A stretch of 33,327 nt of DNA from Deltaproteobacteria bacterium (GCA_016193465.1 JACPSE010000215.1:1-33327), one strand, 5' to 3'. Numbered from the stretch's first letter, positions 7,692 through 14,815 are shown. The notes: generated by a model not told the origin, from the sequence alone. Program-made: numbers and translations.

Positions 7692-9614
7692 TTACCAACT
7701 GAACGGGTTCAACAGATCACGCAGTTTTCCGAGATCTTCTTTGATCTGCTCCAGCGCCCCTTTAGGCTCTTCCTCTCCGTCAGGCGACTTCTTCTTTTCC
7801 GCCACCTTCGTCTCCGCAGGTTTTTCTTTCACCTGAGGGGGACCCTTCACCACGGAGGCTGGGATGCTTGAAGGCTGGGAAGCTTCCAAGCTTTCTGGCT
7901 TTCCAGCTTTCTCGCTCTCTTTTGTTTTCTCCTCCGCATGATACTCTCCTGTCTCGAAGAACAGCGGCCCCTTCTCCTGCGGCAGCTTTGGAGCCAGTTC
8001 AACCTTCCCTCGACTATAAGGCTGGGAGGCTGGGATGCTTGAAGGCTGGGAAGCTTTCACGCCTCCTGGCGTCCCGGCCTTCTCGCTCTGTTTTTGTGGT
8101 TCGATCCCTTTTCGCTTCAACGCCTCGTCAATGCCGGCAATCAATTCTTTAGCGCTGGGGGAAGTGGTGGTCGCGGTTTTGGTGGCTGCCGGCTTTTGCC
8201 CTTGGCTATCCGATCTTCCGAAGATGGGTGCGGGCTCCGGCGGTGGAGGCAGCTCGGCCACATCTTTTCCTCCCTTCTTCAGGCTGGAGTCGATTTGGCC
8301 CACCAGCTCTCTCGTGTCAGTGGCAGGAGGGGCGGGCTCCTCGACCTTGGGAAGATCCGATGCCGGCGCTCTAGCGGCCGGACTCTGAGCCCCGACGTCA
8401 ATGCCTCTCCGGCTTAGGGACTCGTCTATCTTGCCTACCAGATGGGGGTCTTTGGGCGCTTCCGTCGTTGCCTTATCCTCCTTGGCAAACGGGTTGAGCC
8501 CGCGCCACAGAGAGGTAAAAAAGCCTGTCTGCGTCTCCCGCGCAGGCAAGCCGCCTGATTGCTCCTTCGCGGTTGCTATTTTTTTGCCGCCATCTTCTTT
8601 TTTTCCAGAGGAAGAGGCGAAGGGGTTCAGCGCATCCAGAGCCCGGCGGAACATTCCCTTTCCCTCGCCCGGCTCTTCATAAACCACCTCTTTCTTCGCC
8701 ACCAGGTTGAGCTCTTTCTGTTGCCTATTCCCTTCTGCCTGTTGCCTGCTTTCTAAAGCAGAAGCTGGCCTGCCGTCTCTCTTGAGCAGCAATGCCAGCG
8801 GGTCTTGTTTCTCTTTCGAGAGCTCTTCTAGCCGGAGCTGCGCGGTTTTCGTCAGAGGATCATCCGGATAGTGTTGGCTCAGCGCCTCATAGGCCAGGGC
8901 CGCCTTGAGCGGATTCTTCTCCAGACGATAGCTCTCCCCCAGATAGTAAAGCGCCTTGGCCGCAAGAGGCATTTGCGCGTAGCGCTTGAGAATGCCCTCC
9001 AGCCGGTCAATGGCAGCGGGATATTTCTTGTCGTTAAAATAGAATGTCGCGACATTGAATTCAGACTCTGAGAGATACTCAAGGCACTGGACAAGTTTCT
9101 CTCTTGCCGGCGCGGCGTAGGGGGAGCTGGCGTGATCCTTAACTACTGTCTCGAAGTAACCTTTGGCGATCTCCGTCATCTTCTGGTAGCGGTCGCTGCC
9201 GGTGAAATGTTCCAAGTGGGCCAGGCCGAGGTGGTAAACTACGAAGGGAATATTCTCGTTGCTCGGGTGCATGCCTTGGAATTCTTTAAAAGCCGCAATC
9301 GCCTCCGGGAGCTGCTTATTAAGGTAATAGGCCTCGGCGAGCTTTAGCTCGGCGGGCGCGAGTTGCGGGCTGAAAGGGAACTCGCTTTTTACCCTCTGGA
9401 AGCGGTCAATTGCGAGGGCATACTTCTTATTATTGAAGTAGGCCATCCCCTCCTCAAAAAGCGCCTCCGCCGTGGGATTGGACTGAACGGCGGTGGAGGA
9501 CCAGGGAAGGGAAGGAAGAGAAGGGAGAGGAATAGATGAGCAACCGGAGAGCAGGAGAATGAAGATGGCGAATAGCGAACTTATCCCACGCAGATTTTTT
9601 CTTTCACTTTGCAT
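7692..9614 (-). CDS. BamD-like TPR lipoprotein with long repetitive C-terminal extension
   Basis: Residues 22-25 form a lipobox (LSGC, Cys25). Residues 46-265 consist of TPR-like helices (ALFEEGMAYFNNKKYALAID, KLAEAYYLNKQLPEAIAAFK and onward) matching BamD, the lipoprotein of the BAM complex that inserts outer-membrane proteins. BamD is about 245 residues, but this protein has 640. The extra part is low-complexity and contains three LNPF boxes (329, 373, 635) and three ID-x-x-L modules (LVGKIDESLSRRGIDV at 392, LVGQIDSSLKKGGKDV at 437, LIAGIDEALKRKGIEP at 491). Several stretches are translated DNA repeats (about 288-300, 354-365, 517-533, 577-588). It follows two tiny membrane-protein genes with gaps of 2-3 bases. 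It may be a specialised BamD or a TolA/YbgF-like envelope protein. Confidence 0.8.
   Translation of the reverse strand: MQSERKNLRGISSLFAIFILLLSGCSSIPLPSLPSLPWSSTAVQSNPTAEALFEEGMAYFNNKKYALAIDRFQRVKSEFPFSPQLAPAELKLAEAYYLNKQLPEAIAAFKEFQGMHPSNENIPFVVYHLGLAHLEHFTGSDRYQKMTEIAKGYFETVVKDHASSPYAAPAREKLVQCLEYLSESEFNVATFYFNDKKYPAAIDRLEGILKRYAQMPLAAKALYYLGESYRLEKNPLKAALAYEALSQHYPDDPLTKTAQLRLEELSKEKQDPLALLLKRDGRPASALESRQQAEGNRQQKELNLVAKKEVVYEEPGEGKGMFRRALDALNPFASSSGKKEDGGKKIATAKEQSGGLPARETQTGFFTSLWRGLNPFAKEDKATTEAPKDPHLVGKIDESLSRRGIDVGAQSPAARAPASDLPKVEEPAPPATDTRELVGQIDSSLKKGGKDVAELPPPPEPAPIFGRSDSQGQKPAATKTATTTSPSAKELIAGIDEALKRKGIEPQKQSEKAGTPGGVKASQPSSIPASQPYSRGKVELAPKLPQEKGPLFFETGEYHAEEKTKESEKAGKPESLEASQPSSIPASVVKGPPQVKEKPAETKVAEKKKSPDGEEEPKGALEQIKEDLGKLRDLLNPFSW
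7858..8093 (-). repeat. Direct duplication of a GGCTGGGA-type repeat inside the BamD-like gene
   Basis: A stretch of about 60 bases starting CTGGGATGCTTGAAGGCTGG at 7861 recurs near 8033 with few changes. Both copies are read in the same frame and give ASQPSSIPAS in the protein (about residues 521-530 and 578-587), preceded by an SEKAG motif. The duplication lengthened the disordered tail. Confidence 0.75.
8523..8552. repeat. GC-rich palindromic element inserted in frame, copy 1 (BamD-like gene)
   Basis: The arms GCCTGTCTGCG and CGCAGGCAAGC are near-complementary around a short loop. On the coding strand it reads GLPARETQTG (residues 355-364). A related palindrome in ubiD at 19318-19349 gives GLPERVRSQAGG in the same frame. 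Confidence 0.55.
8718..8751. repeat. TTGCCTN heptamer tract within the BamD-like gene
   Basis: Heptamers of the form CTGTTGCCTATTCCC and CTGCCTGTTGCCT lie inside the coding region and are translated on the minus strand as RQQAEGNRQQKE (about residues 290-301). The tract sits at the start of the disordered extension. Confidence 0.8.
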
Positions 9615-9617
9615 TTT

Positions 9618-9716
9618 CTACTTCGATTTCTTTGGCCGGTCAAACCACCAAACTAGAGCAATCCCTACCAAACCAATCGCTGCAAGGACGGAAAAAATAA
9701 TGGTTAATTGATCCAT
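9618..9716 (-). CDS. Small single-pass membrane protein (32 aa)
   Basis: A 32-codon frame starts at the ATG at 9716 with AAGGGA nine bases upstream and ends three bases before the ATG of the BamD-like gene. Residues 4-25 (LTIIFSVLAAIGLVGIALVW) form one transmembrane helix, followed by a basic cytoplasmic tail (DRPKKSK), giving an N-out, C-in topology. It starts two bases after the stop of another small membrane-protein gene (9719-9835). The tight spacing, Shine-Dalgarno and clean membrane-protein composition argue that it is real. The function is unknown; it may help assemble a membrane complex. Confidence 0.6.
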   Translation of the reverse strand: MDQLTIIFSVLAAIGLVGIALVWWFDRPKKSK

Positions 9717-9718
9717 CG

Positions 9719-9835
9719 CTATTTTCCCTTATCAAAAAGAAGCCCCAAGAGCAAAAGGATCGAAGCTGCTGTAAAGCCAGAAATCAGAACCCAACTACCT
9801 ATCTTTGCTAAATTCTCCCGCTGCTTTGAATTCAA
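9719..9835 (-). CDS. Small single-pass membrane protein (38 aa), probable TTG start
   Basis: This frame reads from a TTG at 9835 to the TAG at 9719-9721. The product starts NSKQRENLAKIGSW and then has a hydrophobic segment (ISGFTAASILLLLGLLF) with a short DKGK tail. The amphipathic, charged N-terminus containing RENLAK followed by a single helix is a pattern seen in small bacterial membrane proteins of unknown function. A GGGG run lies about five bases before the TTG. An ATG at 9846 opens only a 16-codon frame in another phase. It lies two bases from the next small gene, so the two appear translationally coupled. The exact start is uncertain. Confidence 0.5.
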   Translation of the reverse strand: MNSKQRENLAKIGSWVLISGFTAASILLLLGLLFDKGK

Positions 9836-9896
9836 GCTGCCCCATCTTATATGGAACCCTGGTGCGGAGTCAAGGAGAAGCTGGCACCCGCCTCCC

Positions 9897-9937
9897 CAAA
9901 CCCTTGAACCCTTAAACCTTTCAACCCTGTAACCCTT
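9897..9937. repeat. Short tandem repeat of CCCTTGAA/CCCTTAAA units
   Basis: Units such as ACCCTTGAACCCTTAAACC continue into CAACCCTGTAACCC. They are the reverse-complement type of the tract at 637-684. The repeat lies in the 300-base region between the small-protein operon (minus) and the first porin (plus). Confidence 0.7.
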
Positions 9938-9942
9938 TTTCG

Positions 9943-9959
9943 CCCCCCCTCCCCCCCCC
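9943..9959. other. C7-T-C9 homopolymer tract (G-rich on minus strand)
   Basis: Seven Cs, one T and nine Cs follow one another. The minus strand therefore has a long G run with quadruplex or slippage potential, upstream of the minus-strand small-protein operon and of the porin promoter. Confidence 0.6.
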
Positions 9960-9980
9960 TAAAAAAAGTTGTTTTTTCCC

Positions 9981-10009
9981 TTGACAAGGGTTTCGATATT
10001 AGTTAAAAG
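9981..10009 (+). promoter_or_regulatory. Candidate sigma70 promoter of porin 1
   Basis: A perfect TTGACA at 9981-9986 is followed after 17 bases by TAAAAG at 10004-10009. A separate TATAAT at 10027-10032 lacks a good -35 partner. Either would give an untranslated leader of about 100 bases. Confidence 0.45.
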
Positions 10010-10135
10010 ACCTAAGACTTTGGTTATATAATAGGTTGATCCACGGGAAAATAGGGAATAAAGTTAGGACTTTTGATTGACTGTAGTAGGCTCTTAGGTG
10101 TATAAAAATATCAAATTATTGAAAAGGAGGACAAA

Positions 10136-11716
10136 ATGGACAAGCAACTGAGGATTCTAACGGCGGTCTGCTTCGCGCTTGCCGCTGTGATCTTCGCTAC
10201 GGCGCCGCTTCGGGCCGAAAGCGTGGATCAGAAGATCCAGGCATTGGAGCAGGAGCTAACGCGGCTCAAGTCAGAGCAGATGGAGTTAAAGAAGGAGGCG
10301 GTGGCGGCTGCTGCTGCTTTGCCGGTATTCACCTATCGTCGCGGTAGTGGTCTCACGATCGCGGCGGCGGACAAAAGCTGGTCTATGAACTTTGCCTGGA
10401 CCTGGAACGTGTTCATGCCCAACCATCCGGGGGGGAAGCCGGTGATCACGACGGAGACGGGGCCGGTTTCCGGGGATGTGATTAGGAGCAGGACCAACCA
10501 GAACTCCGGCCAGTTTGTTATCCGGCGCAATCGACCGGAGTGGACCTTCTGCTGGGCGGACTGCTTCTATCAGATGGAGCTCTCCATGGACATGGCTGAA
10601 GGTCCGGGGGAGACCGTAGCGAACGCTCGGGATAACAAGTTGTCTTTCCATTTTGAGAATTGGAATCCTTATTTGCCCCGTCTGCAAATCGGCACGAGGA
10701 TCGAGGGCGCTGTCTATCTTGGCAGGAGTTCTTCGAGCGGCTTTAGTTCCGAGCATAGCCTTGTGCCTTCCAGCAACGACACGACATCGACCGGTTCCTC
10801 CAGCGGCATTGGCCTTTGGTGGGAGGAGATACCGGTTGGCAGTGGCGATTTTACTTTCATGGCGCGCTGGCTTGACCGAGGCGTCGGTTACGTGCTTGGA
10901 GACCTTCGTGACACCAACAGAAAGGGGGCCAACCTCTATTTTCAAACGCGGCCCTTTAAGAATACCAAAAACCGATGGATTCAGGGTATAACGTTTGCCG
11001 TTGGCAGCTATTTGCAGCCGATTGACAAGCGGGCGAATAGTGTCAATGAGCTGGAGGACGGCTTTGAGGATGACAGCGGCGACACGATTGAGCTCATTAG
11101 TCGTGACGAAGAGGAGGCATCTCGTCTGCGGATACGGACTCATGACCGCCTGGGCCGGATCACAGTCTTCGATGCCAACCGGATTGGTTCGGGACTGCAC
11201 CATATGACCGGTCCGAGCCTGCGCTGGCAGGTTGGTCCTTATCAGTTTCAAGGGGTATGGCTGGCTGACAGATGGCAGGGTAAGCGGGATAGCTTTAGAG
11301 GGGTCAGGGGGGATGGTTGGAAGATAGAGAATGGTTTTTGGCTGTGGAGTCCGAAGGGCCCTTTCACCGGCTCAAGCAGCACTGCGGGCACAGTGCAATT
11401 GGGCTGGAGTTTTGAGCGCGAGGATGGTCGGTGCAACAGCCGGTTTGTGGGCAGTACTGGTGGGTGCGTGGCCGGTCCTGGCCAAGATCCGCATCAGAAC
11501 TCCTTCATAAACCGTGAATTAAACCTCTATTACATTATCTCGCGAGGGCTGAGAGTCGGCTTTTGGTGGAACTGGTGGAAAGCCCACAACACGCCTACCG
11601 AGACTCAGGTGGCCGTTGGCTGCAAGAGGAACATAGCGGCTGCTGAGGCTGGTAAGGAGTCTGGCCGGGAGTGTGATTGGCACACGCTCACCTTAGGATT
11701 GCAGTATGCCTTCTAA
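10136..11716 (+). CDS. Outer membrane beta-barrel porin-like protein, copy 1
   Basis: The 526-residue product has a Sec signal peptide (cleavage near LRA-ES, about residue 27), a short coiled coil (VDQKIQALEQELTRLKSEQM), and then a long beta-rich region ending in LGLQYAF. The terminal Phe is the usual C-terminal signal for BAM-dependent insertion. It contains paired cysteines (C139 and C143 in FCWADC, two in the GRCNSRFVGSTGGC segment, two near the end), suggesting disulfides, which is unusual for porins. The N-terminal coiled coil resembles that of OprO/OprP-type porins but the family is not certain. AAGGAGG lies seven bases before the ATG. A near-identical paralogue follows at 11988, and each has its own terminator. 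Confidence 0.8.
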   Translation: MDKQLRILTAVCFALAAVIFATAPLRAESVDQKIQALEQELTRLKSEQMELKKEAVAAAAALPVFTYRRGSGLTIAAADKSWSMNFAWTWNVFMPNHPGGKPVITTETGPVSGDVIRSRTNQNSGQFVIRRNRPEWTFCWADCFYQMELSMDMAEGPGETVANARDNKLSFHFENWNPYLPRLQIGTRIEGAVYLGRSSSSGFSSEHSLVPSSNDTTSTGSSSGIGLWWEEIPVGSGDFTFMARWLDRGVGYVLGDLRDTNRKGANLYFQTRPFKNTKNRWIQGITFAVGSYLQPIDKRANSVNELEDGFEDDSGDTIELISRDEEEASRLRIRTHDRLGRITVFDANRIGSGLHHMTGPSLRWQVGPYQFQGVWLADRWQGKRDSFRGVRGDGWKIENGFWLWSPKGPFTGSSSTAGTVQLGWSFEREDGRCNSRFVGSTGGCVAGPGQDPHQNSFINRELNLYYIISRGLRVGFWWNWWKAHNTPTETQVAVGCKRNIAAAEAGKESGRECDWHTLTLGLQYAF

Positions 11717-11736
11717 CGACTAGCTCTACAGTGGAT

Positions 11737-11770
11737 AAAAAAGGGGCGCTTTCTAGCGCCCTTTTTTTTT
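11737..11770 (+). terminator. Rho-independent terminator after porin 1
   Basis: GGGCGCT and AGCGCCC pair around a TTCT loop and are followed by nine Ts. The A run on the 5' side means it may also work on the other strand. Confidence 0.9.
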
Positions 11771-11850
11771 GCCCGGCCCTCCTACGACTCTAGTCTTATA
11801 AATTCCGCCTCAATCGCTATAGTCCGCGTAAAAACCCTACTTAAAGCGTA

Positions 11851-11879
11851 TTGATAGGAGGGTGCGATTCAAGTAATAA
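11851..11879 (+). promoter_or_regulatory. Weak candidate promoter of porin 2
   Basis: TTGATA and TAATAA are separated by 17 bases, about 110 bases before the porin 2 start. The -10 match is poor. The rest of the 11771-11987 gap contains a GAAGATCAAC direct repeat (around 11943-11962) and the Shine-Dalgarno AAAGGAGG. Confidence 0.25.
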
Positions 11880-11987
11880 AAACGGTACGCGACAGAGGAA
11901 AAATAAGTTATAGGTAGGCATCAACCCATTGGCGAATAACCTCGAAGATCAACGAAGATCAACGAGTGAAAATAAAAGGAGGCGAAG

Positions 11988-13568
11988 ATGAATAAGCGAC
12001 TGAGATTACTGACAGCGATCTGCTTCACGCTCGCTGCCTTCTTCTTGTTGGCAGTGCCGGTTTGGGCCGACAGTGTGGACGAGAAGATCAAGGCATTGGA
12101 AAACGAGCTAACGCGGCTCAAGTCAGAGCAGATGGAGTTAAAGAAGGAGGCGGTGGCGGCTGCTGCTGCTTTGCCGGAATTCACCTATCGTCGCGGTAGT
12201 GGTCTCACGATCGCGGCGGCGGACAAGAGCTGGTCTATGAACTTTACCTGGACCTGGAACTTGTTCAATCACAGCCATCCGGGGGGGAAGCCGGTGATCA
12301 CGACGGAGACGGGGCCGGTTTCTGGGGATGTGATTAGGAGCAGGACCAACCAGAACAACGCCCAGTTTACTATCCGGCGCAATCGACCGGAGTGGACCTT
12401 CTGCTGGGCGGACTGCTTCTATGAGATGTCACTCTCCATGGACATGGCTGAAGGCGCAGATGAGACCGTAGCGAACGCTCGGGATAACAACCTTTCTGTC
12501 CATTTTGAGAATTGGAATCCTTATTTGCCCCGTCTCAATCTCGGCACGAGGATCCCCGGCTCTGTCTATCTCGGCAGGAGTTCTTCGAGCGGCTTTAGTT
12601 CCGAGCATAGCCTAGTGCCTTCCAGCAACTCGACGACATCGACCGGTTCCTCCAGCGGTATTGCCCTTTGGTGGGAGGAGATACCGGTTGGCAGTGGCGA
12701 TTTTACTTTCCTGGTGCGCTGGCTTGACCGGGGCGTCGGCGTCGTGCTTGGAGAGCTACGTGATACCAACAAAAAGGCGGCCAACCTCTATTTTCAAACG
12801 CGGCCCTTTAAGAATACCAAGAACATGTGGCTTCAGGGTATAACGTTTGCCGTTGGCAGCTATTTGCAGCCGATTGACAAGCGGGCGAATAGTGTCAATG
12901 AGTTGGAGGACGGCTTTGAGGATGACAGCGGCGACACGATTGAGCTCATTAGTCGTGACGTAGAGGAGCCAACTCGTCTGCGGATGCGGACTCATGAACG
13001 GCTAGGCCGGATCACGGTGTTCGATGCCAACCGGATCGGTGGGGGACTGCACCATATGACTGGTCCGAGCCTGCGCTGGCAGGTTGGTCCTTATCAGCTT
13101 AGCGGGGTATGGCTGGCTGACAGATGGCAGGGTAAGCGGGATAGTTTCAGAGGAGTGAGGGGGGATGGTTGGAAGATAGAGAATGGTTTTTGGCTGTGGA
13201 GTCCGAAGGGCCCTTTCACCGGCTCAAGCAGCACTGCGGGCACAGTGGCATTGGGCTGGAGTTTTGAGCGCGAGGATGGCCGGTGCAACAGCCGGTTTGT
13301 GGGCAGTACTGGTGGGTGCGTGGCCGGACCTGGCCAAGATCCGCATCAGAACGCCTTCATCAACCGTGAATTAGACCTCTATTACTATATCTCGCGAGGG
13401 CTGAGACTCGGCTTCTGGTGGAACTGGTGGAAAGCCCACAACACGCCTACCGAGACTCAGGTGGCCGTTGGCTGCAAGAGGAACATAGCGGCTGCTGAGG
13501 CTGGGAAGGAGTCTGGCAGGGAGTGTAGTTGGCACACGATCAGCTTTGGATTGCAGTATGCCTTCTAA
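11988..13568 (+). CDS. Outer membrane beta-barrel porin-like protein, copy 2
   Basis: This 526-residue protein aligns without gaps to the one at 10136 and most residues are identical; the changes cluster in the signal peptide and in a few exposed-looking segments (for example NVFMPNHPGG versus NLFNHSHPGG). It keeps the signal peptide, coiled coil, all paired cysteines and the C-terminal LQYAF insertion signal. AAAGGAGG lies five bases before the ATG. The upstream regions of the two copies are unlike each other, so the tandem duplication is probably regulated differently at each copy. Substrate preference cannot be inferred. Confidence 0.8.
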   Translation: MNKRLRLLTAICFTLAAFFLLAVPVWADSVDEKIKALENELTRLKSEQMELKKEAVAAAAALPEFTYRRGSGLTIAAADKSWSMNFTWTWNLFNHSHPGGKPVITTETGPVSGDVIRSRTNQNNAQFTIRRNRPEWTFCWADCFYEMSLSMDMAEGADETVANARDNNLSVHFENWNPYLPRLNLGTRIPGSVYLGRSSSSGFSSEHSLVPSSNSTTSTGSSSGIALWWEEIPVGSGDFTFLVRWLDRGVGVVLGELRDTNKKAANLYFQTRPFKNTKNMWLQGITFAVGSYLQPIDKRANSVNELEDGFEDDSGDTIELISRDVEEPTRLRMRTHERLGRITVFDANRIGGGLHHMTGPSLRWQVGPYQLSGVWLADRWQGKRDSFRGVRGDGWKIENGFWLWSPKGPFTGSSSTAGTVALGWSFEREDGRCNSRFVGSTGGCVAGPGQDPHQNAFINRELDLYYYISRGLRLGFWWNWWKAHNTPTETQVAVGCKRNIAAAEAGKESGRECSWHTISFGLQYAF

Positions 13569-13587
13569 CGACTAGTTCTACAGTGGA

Positions 13588-13626
13588 TAAAAAAAAAGGG
13601 GGGCTTTTAGCCCCCCCTTTTTTTTT
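13588..13626. terminator. Bidirectional terminator between porin 2 and the converging lipoprotein gene
   Basis: GGGGGGCT and AGCCCCCC pair around a TTT loop, with an A run before and nine Ts after. It ends 11 bases from the stop of the minus-strand gene, so it can serve both. Confidence 0.9.
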
Positions 13627-13636
13627 GGCTAGTCTT

Positions 13637-14311
13637 TTAGCTTTTGTCTTGACTTTTATCGTCGTCGCTCCTTTCGCGCATTCTCTCTCTCACTACCCGC
13701 TCGATCTCATCTTCCATTTCTCGCCCGACCCATTCGGCGCTGGTTATAAGCTGCTTCAAGTCCATATCACGACCCCGGATCGTGGCCAGGCTGCTTTCGA
13801 TCTCATCGCGGATGTTCCCTCCAGAATCCCAAAATTTCCCGTCGTAGATCCGGTAATGGATATTCTCAAGCCAATCTCCTACTCCCCTGAGCCCGGCCTC
13901 GATCTCTTTGAGCCCTCTCTCTCGGTCGCCGTCCCGAGCCAGGACCAGCCCCAGATAGAGCTTGGCCATATGATCCCAATCGTAGCGCGAGCGCGCCCGC
14001 TCCAGCGCCTTTCGCGCCTCAGCGTGGTTCCCGGCGGCATATTGTGCCCTGCCCACGTAGGTCCACACGCCCTGGTTGAAGAGCGAGAAGTTGAGGTAAT
14101 AGTCGGGGTCCAGCTCAGCGGCGCGCTGGAAGCTTGCCAGGGCTGCTTTCGGCTGTCCCCGTTTTAGGGCGCTCCGCCCCGCCTGGATCTCGCTTCCCAC
14201 CTGAAAGGCGGTGCCACAGCCGGAGAAAAGGAAAGCAACAGGCAACAGGCAATAGGCAACAGGAAAAATTTTGCCTTTGGCAATTTGTAATTTGAAATTT
14301 GCAATCTGCAT
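13637..14311 (-). CDS. TPR lipoprotein with repeat-derived signal peptide
   Basis: AGGAGG lies nine bases before the ATG at 14311, so this start is well supported. The 224-residue product has a lipobox ending at Cys32 (LFSGC). Its hydrophobic core (FPVAYCLLPVAFLF) is a translation of TTGCCTN heptamers and the preceding MQIANFKLQIAKGK comes from a second AT-rich repeat. Residues 40-135 contain TPR helices (AALASFQRAAELDPDYY; EARKALERARSRYDWD). The C-terminal half (DSGGNIRDEIESSLATIRGRD) is related to that of the lipoprotein at 14850. The tail is very charged (DDDKSQDKS). The function is unknown; an envelope role is likely from the lipid anchor. Confidence 0.8.
   Translation of the reverse strand: MQIANFKLQIAKGKIFPVAYCLLPVAFLFSGCGTAFQVGSEIQAGRSALKRGQPKAALASFQRAAELDPDYYLNFSLFNQGVWTYVGRAQYAAGNHAEARKALERARSRYDWDHMAKLYLGLVLARDGDRERGLKEIEAGLRGVGDWLENIHYRIYDGKFWDSGGNIRDEIESSLATIRGRDMDLKQLITSAEWVGREMEDEIERVVRERMRERSDDDKSQDKS
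14234..14262. repeat. TTGCCTN heptamer tract encoding a lipoprotein signal peptide
   Basis: The plus strand reads CAACAGGCAACAGGCAATAG and onward, that is TTGCCTN units on the minus strand. They are in frame and form the hydrophobic region of the lipoprotein signal of the gene at 13637-14311. Confidence 0.85.
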
Positions 14312-14381
14312 AAGGTTTGTCCTCCTTGAGCTTAAGGCTAGCGCTTTTTTTTATGAAGTCAATATCCCCTAAGAGGGCAAG

Positions 14382-14480
14382 TTTGATTGTCCCAGGTCGG
14401 GCTGCTTTAAATCAATTACTGGTAAGCCCGTCTTTGTGAGGCAATCAAAAAAGGGGCGCCATCTCTGGCGCCCCTTTTTT
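14382..14480 (+). ncRNA. Candidate structured RNA ending in a perfect terminator
   Basis: No gene precedes the terminator at 14453. Instead there is a nested structure: TTTGATTGTC (14382) pairs with GGCAATCAAA (14440, one G-U), enclosing CGGGCT (14398) paired with AGCCCG (14425). CCAG (14392) could also pair with CTGG (14419) to make a pseudoknot. The terminator follows directly and the ORF at 14510 starts 30 bases later with its own AGGAG. This suits either a leader that attenuates 14510 or a small independent RNA; TTGATT (14383) with TTAAAT (14407) could be a promoter for a shorter RNA of about 60 bases. No clear antiterminator pairing is visible, and no known riboswitch family was recognised. 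Confidence 0.35.
14453..14480 (+). terminator. Perfect 9-bp terminator without an upstream protein gene
   Basis: GGGGCGCCA and TGGCGCCCC pair perfectly around TCTC, followed by six Ts and preceded by six As. The two flanking genes point away from it. Confidence 0.88.
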
Positions 14481-14509
14481 ATAGCTAGGTTTTATGCTAG
14501 GAGTACCCT

Positions 14510-14815
14510 ATGGCCGCCAATGTCTACGCAACACTAAAGCAGGTCCTTCAAGACTTTATCGCTCCTCAGCTTGAGGCGCTGAAAGGAGAGATTTCTTCCC
14601 TCCGGGCTGAATTTAGGAGTGAGATCAAAAGGCTTGATGAAAAAATCGAGGCCGTCAAAAACGAGTTGAAGGGTGATATCGCCCGTGTCGACGAAAAGCT
14701 CACTGCCCAGGTTGCGCGCATTGATGAGAAGCTTACCTTTACTAACAAACGTCTGGATGAAGCGCTGGAGATCCGCGAAAGGTTAGCGGCTTTGGAGGCT
14801 AGGGTAGGTCGCTGA
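14510..14815 (+). CDS. Small coiled-coil protein of unknown function
   Basis: The 101-residue product is almost entirely heptad-patterned coiled coil after a short N-terminal helix (YATLKQVLQDFIAPQLEALK). Repeated segments such as RLDEKIEAVKNEL, RVDEKLTAQ and RIDEKLTFTNKRLDE show internal duplication with a spacing near 11-14 residues. There is no signal peptide or membrane segment, so it is probably a cytosolic oligomeriser. AGGAG precedes the ATG by six bases. It lies directly downstream of a structured RNA and terminator, and 34 bases upstream of a TPR lipoprotein gene. Confidence 0.7.
   Translation: MAANVYATLKQVLQDFIAPQLEALKGEISSLRAEFRSEIKRLDEKIEAVKNELKGDIARVDEKLTAQVARIDEKLTFTNKRLDEALEIRERLAALEARVGR

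Noticed and set aside
10027-10032. Perfect TATAAT as -10 of the porin promoter
   Set aside because: The sequence 17 bases upstream (TAAAAG) is a poor -35 box; the TTGACA at 9981 is better placed for TAAAAG as -10, although an extended or activator-dependent promoter cannot be excluded.
10286-11251. Long minus-strand open frame (321 codons) inside porin 1
   Set aside because: The same antisense region of porin 2 is broken into shorter frames, and the sequence has no domain or signal; the plus-strand porin is clearly coding.
13529-14167. Plus-strand open frame of 212 codons overlapping the end of porin 2
   Set aside because: It runs through the strong terminator and antisense to the lipoprotein gene, which has a Shine-Dalgarno, lipobox and TPRs.
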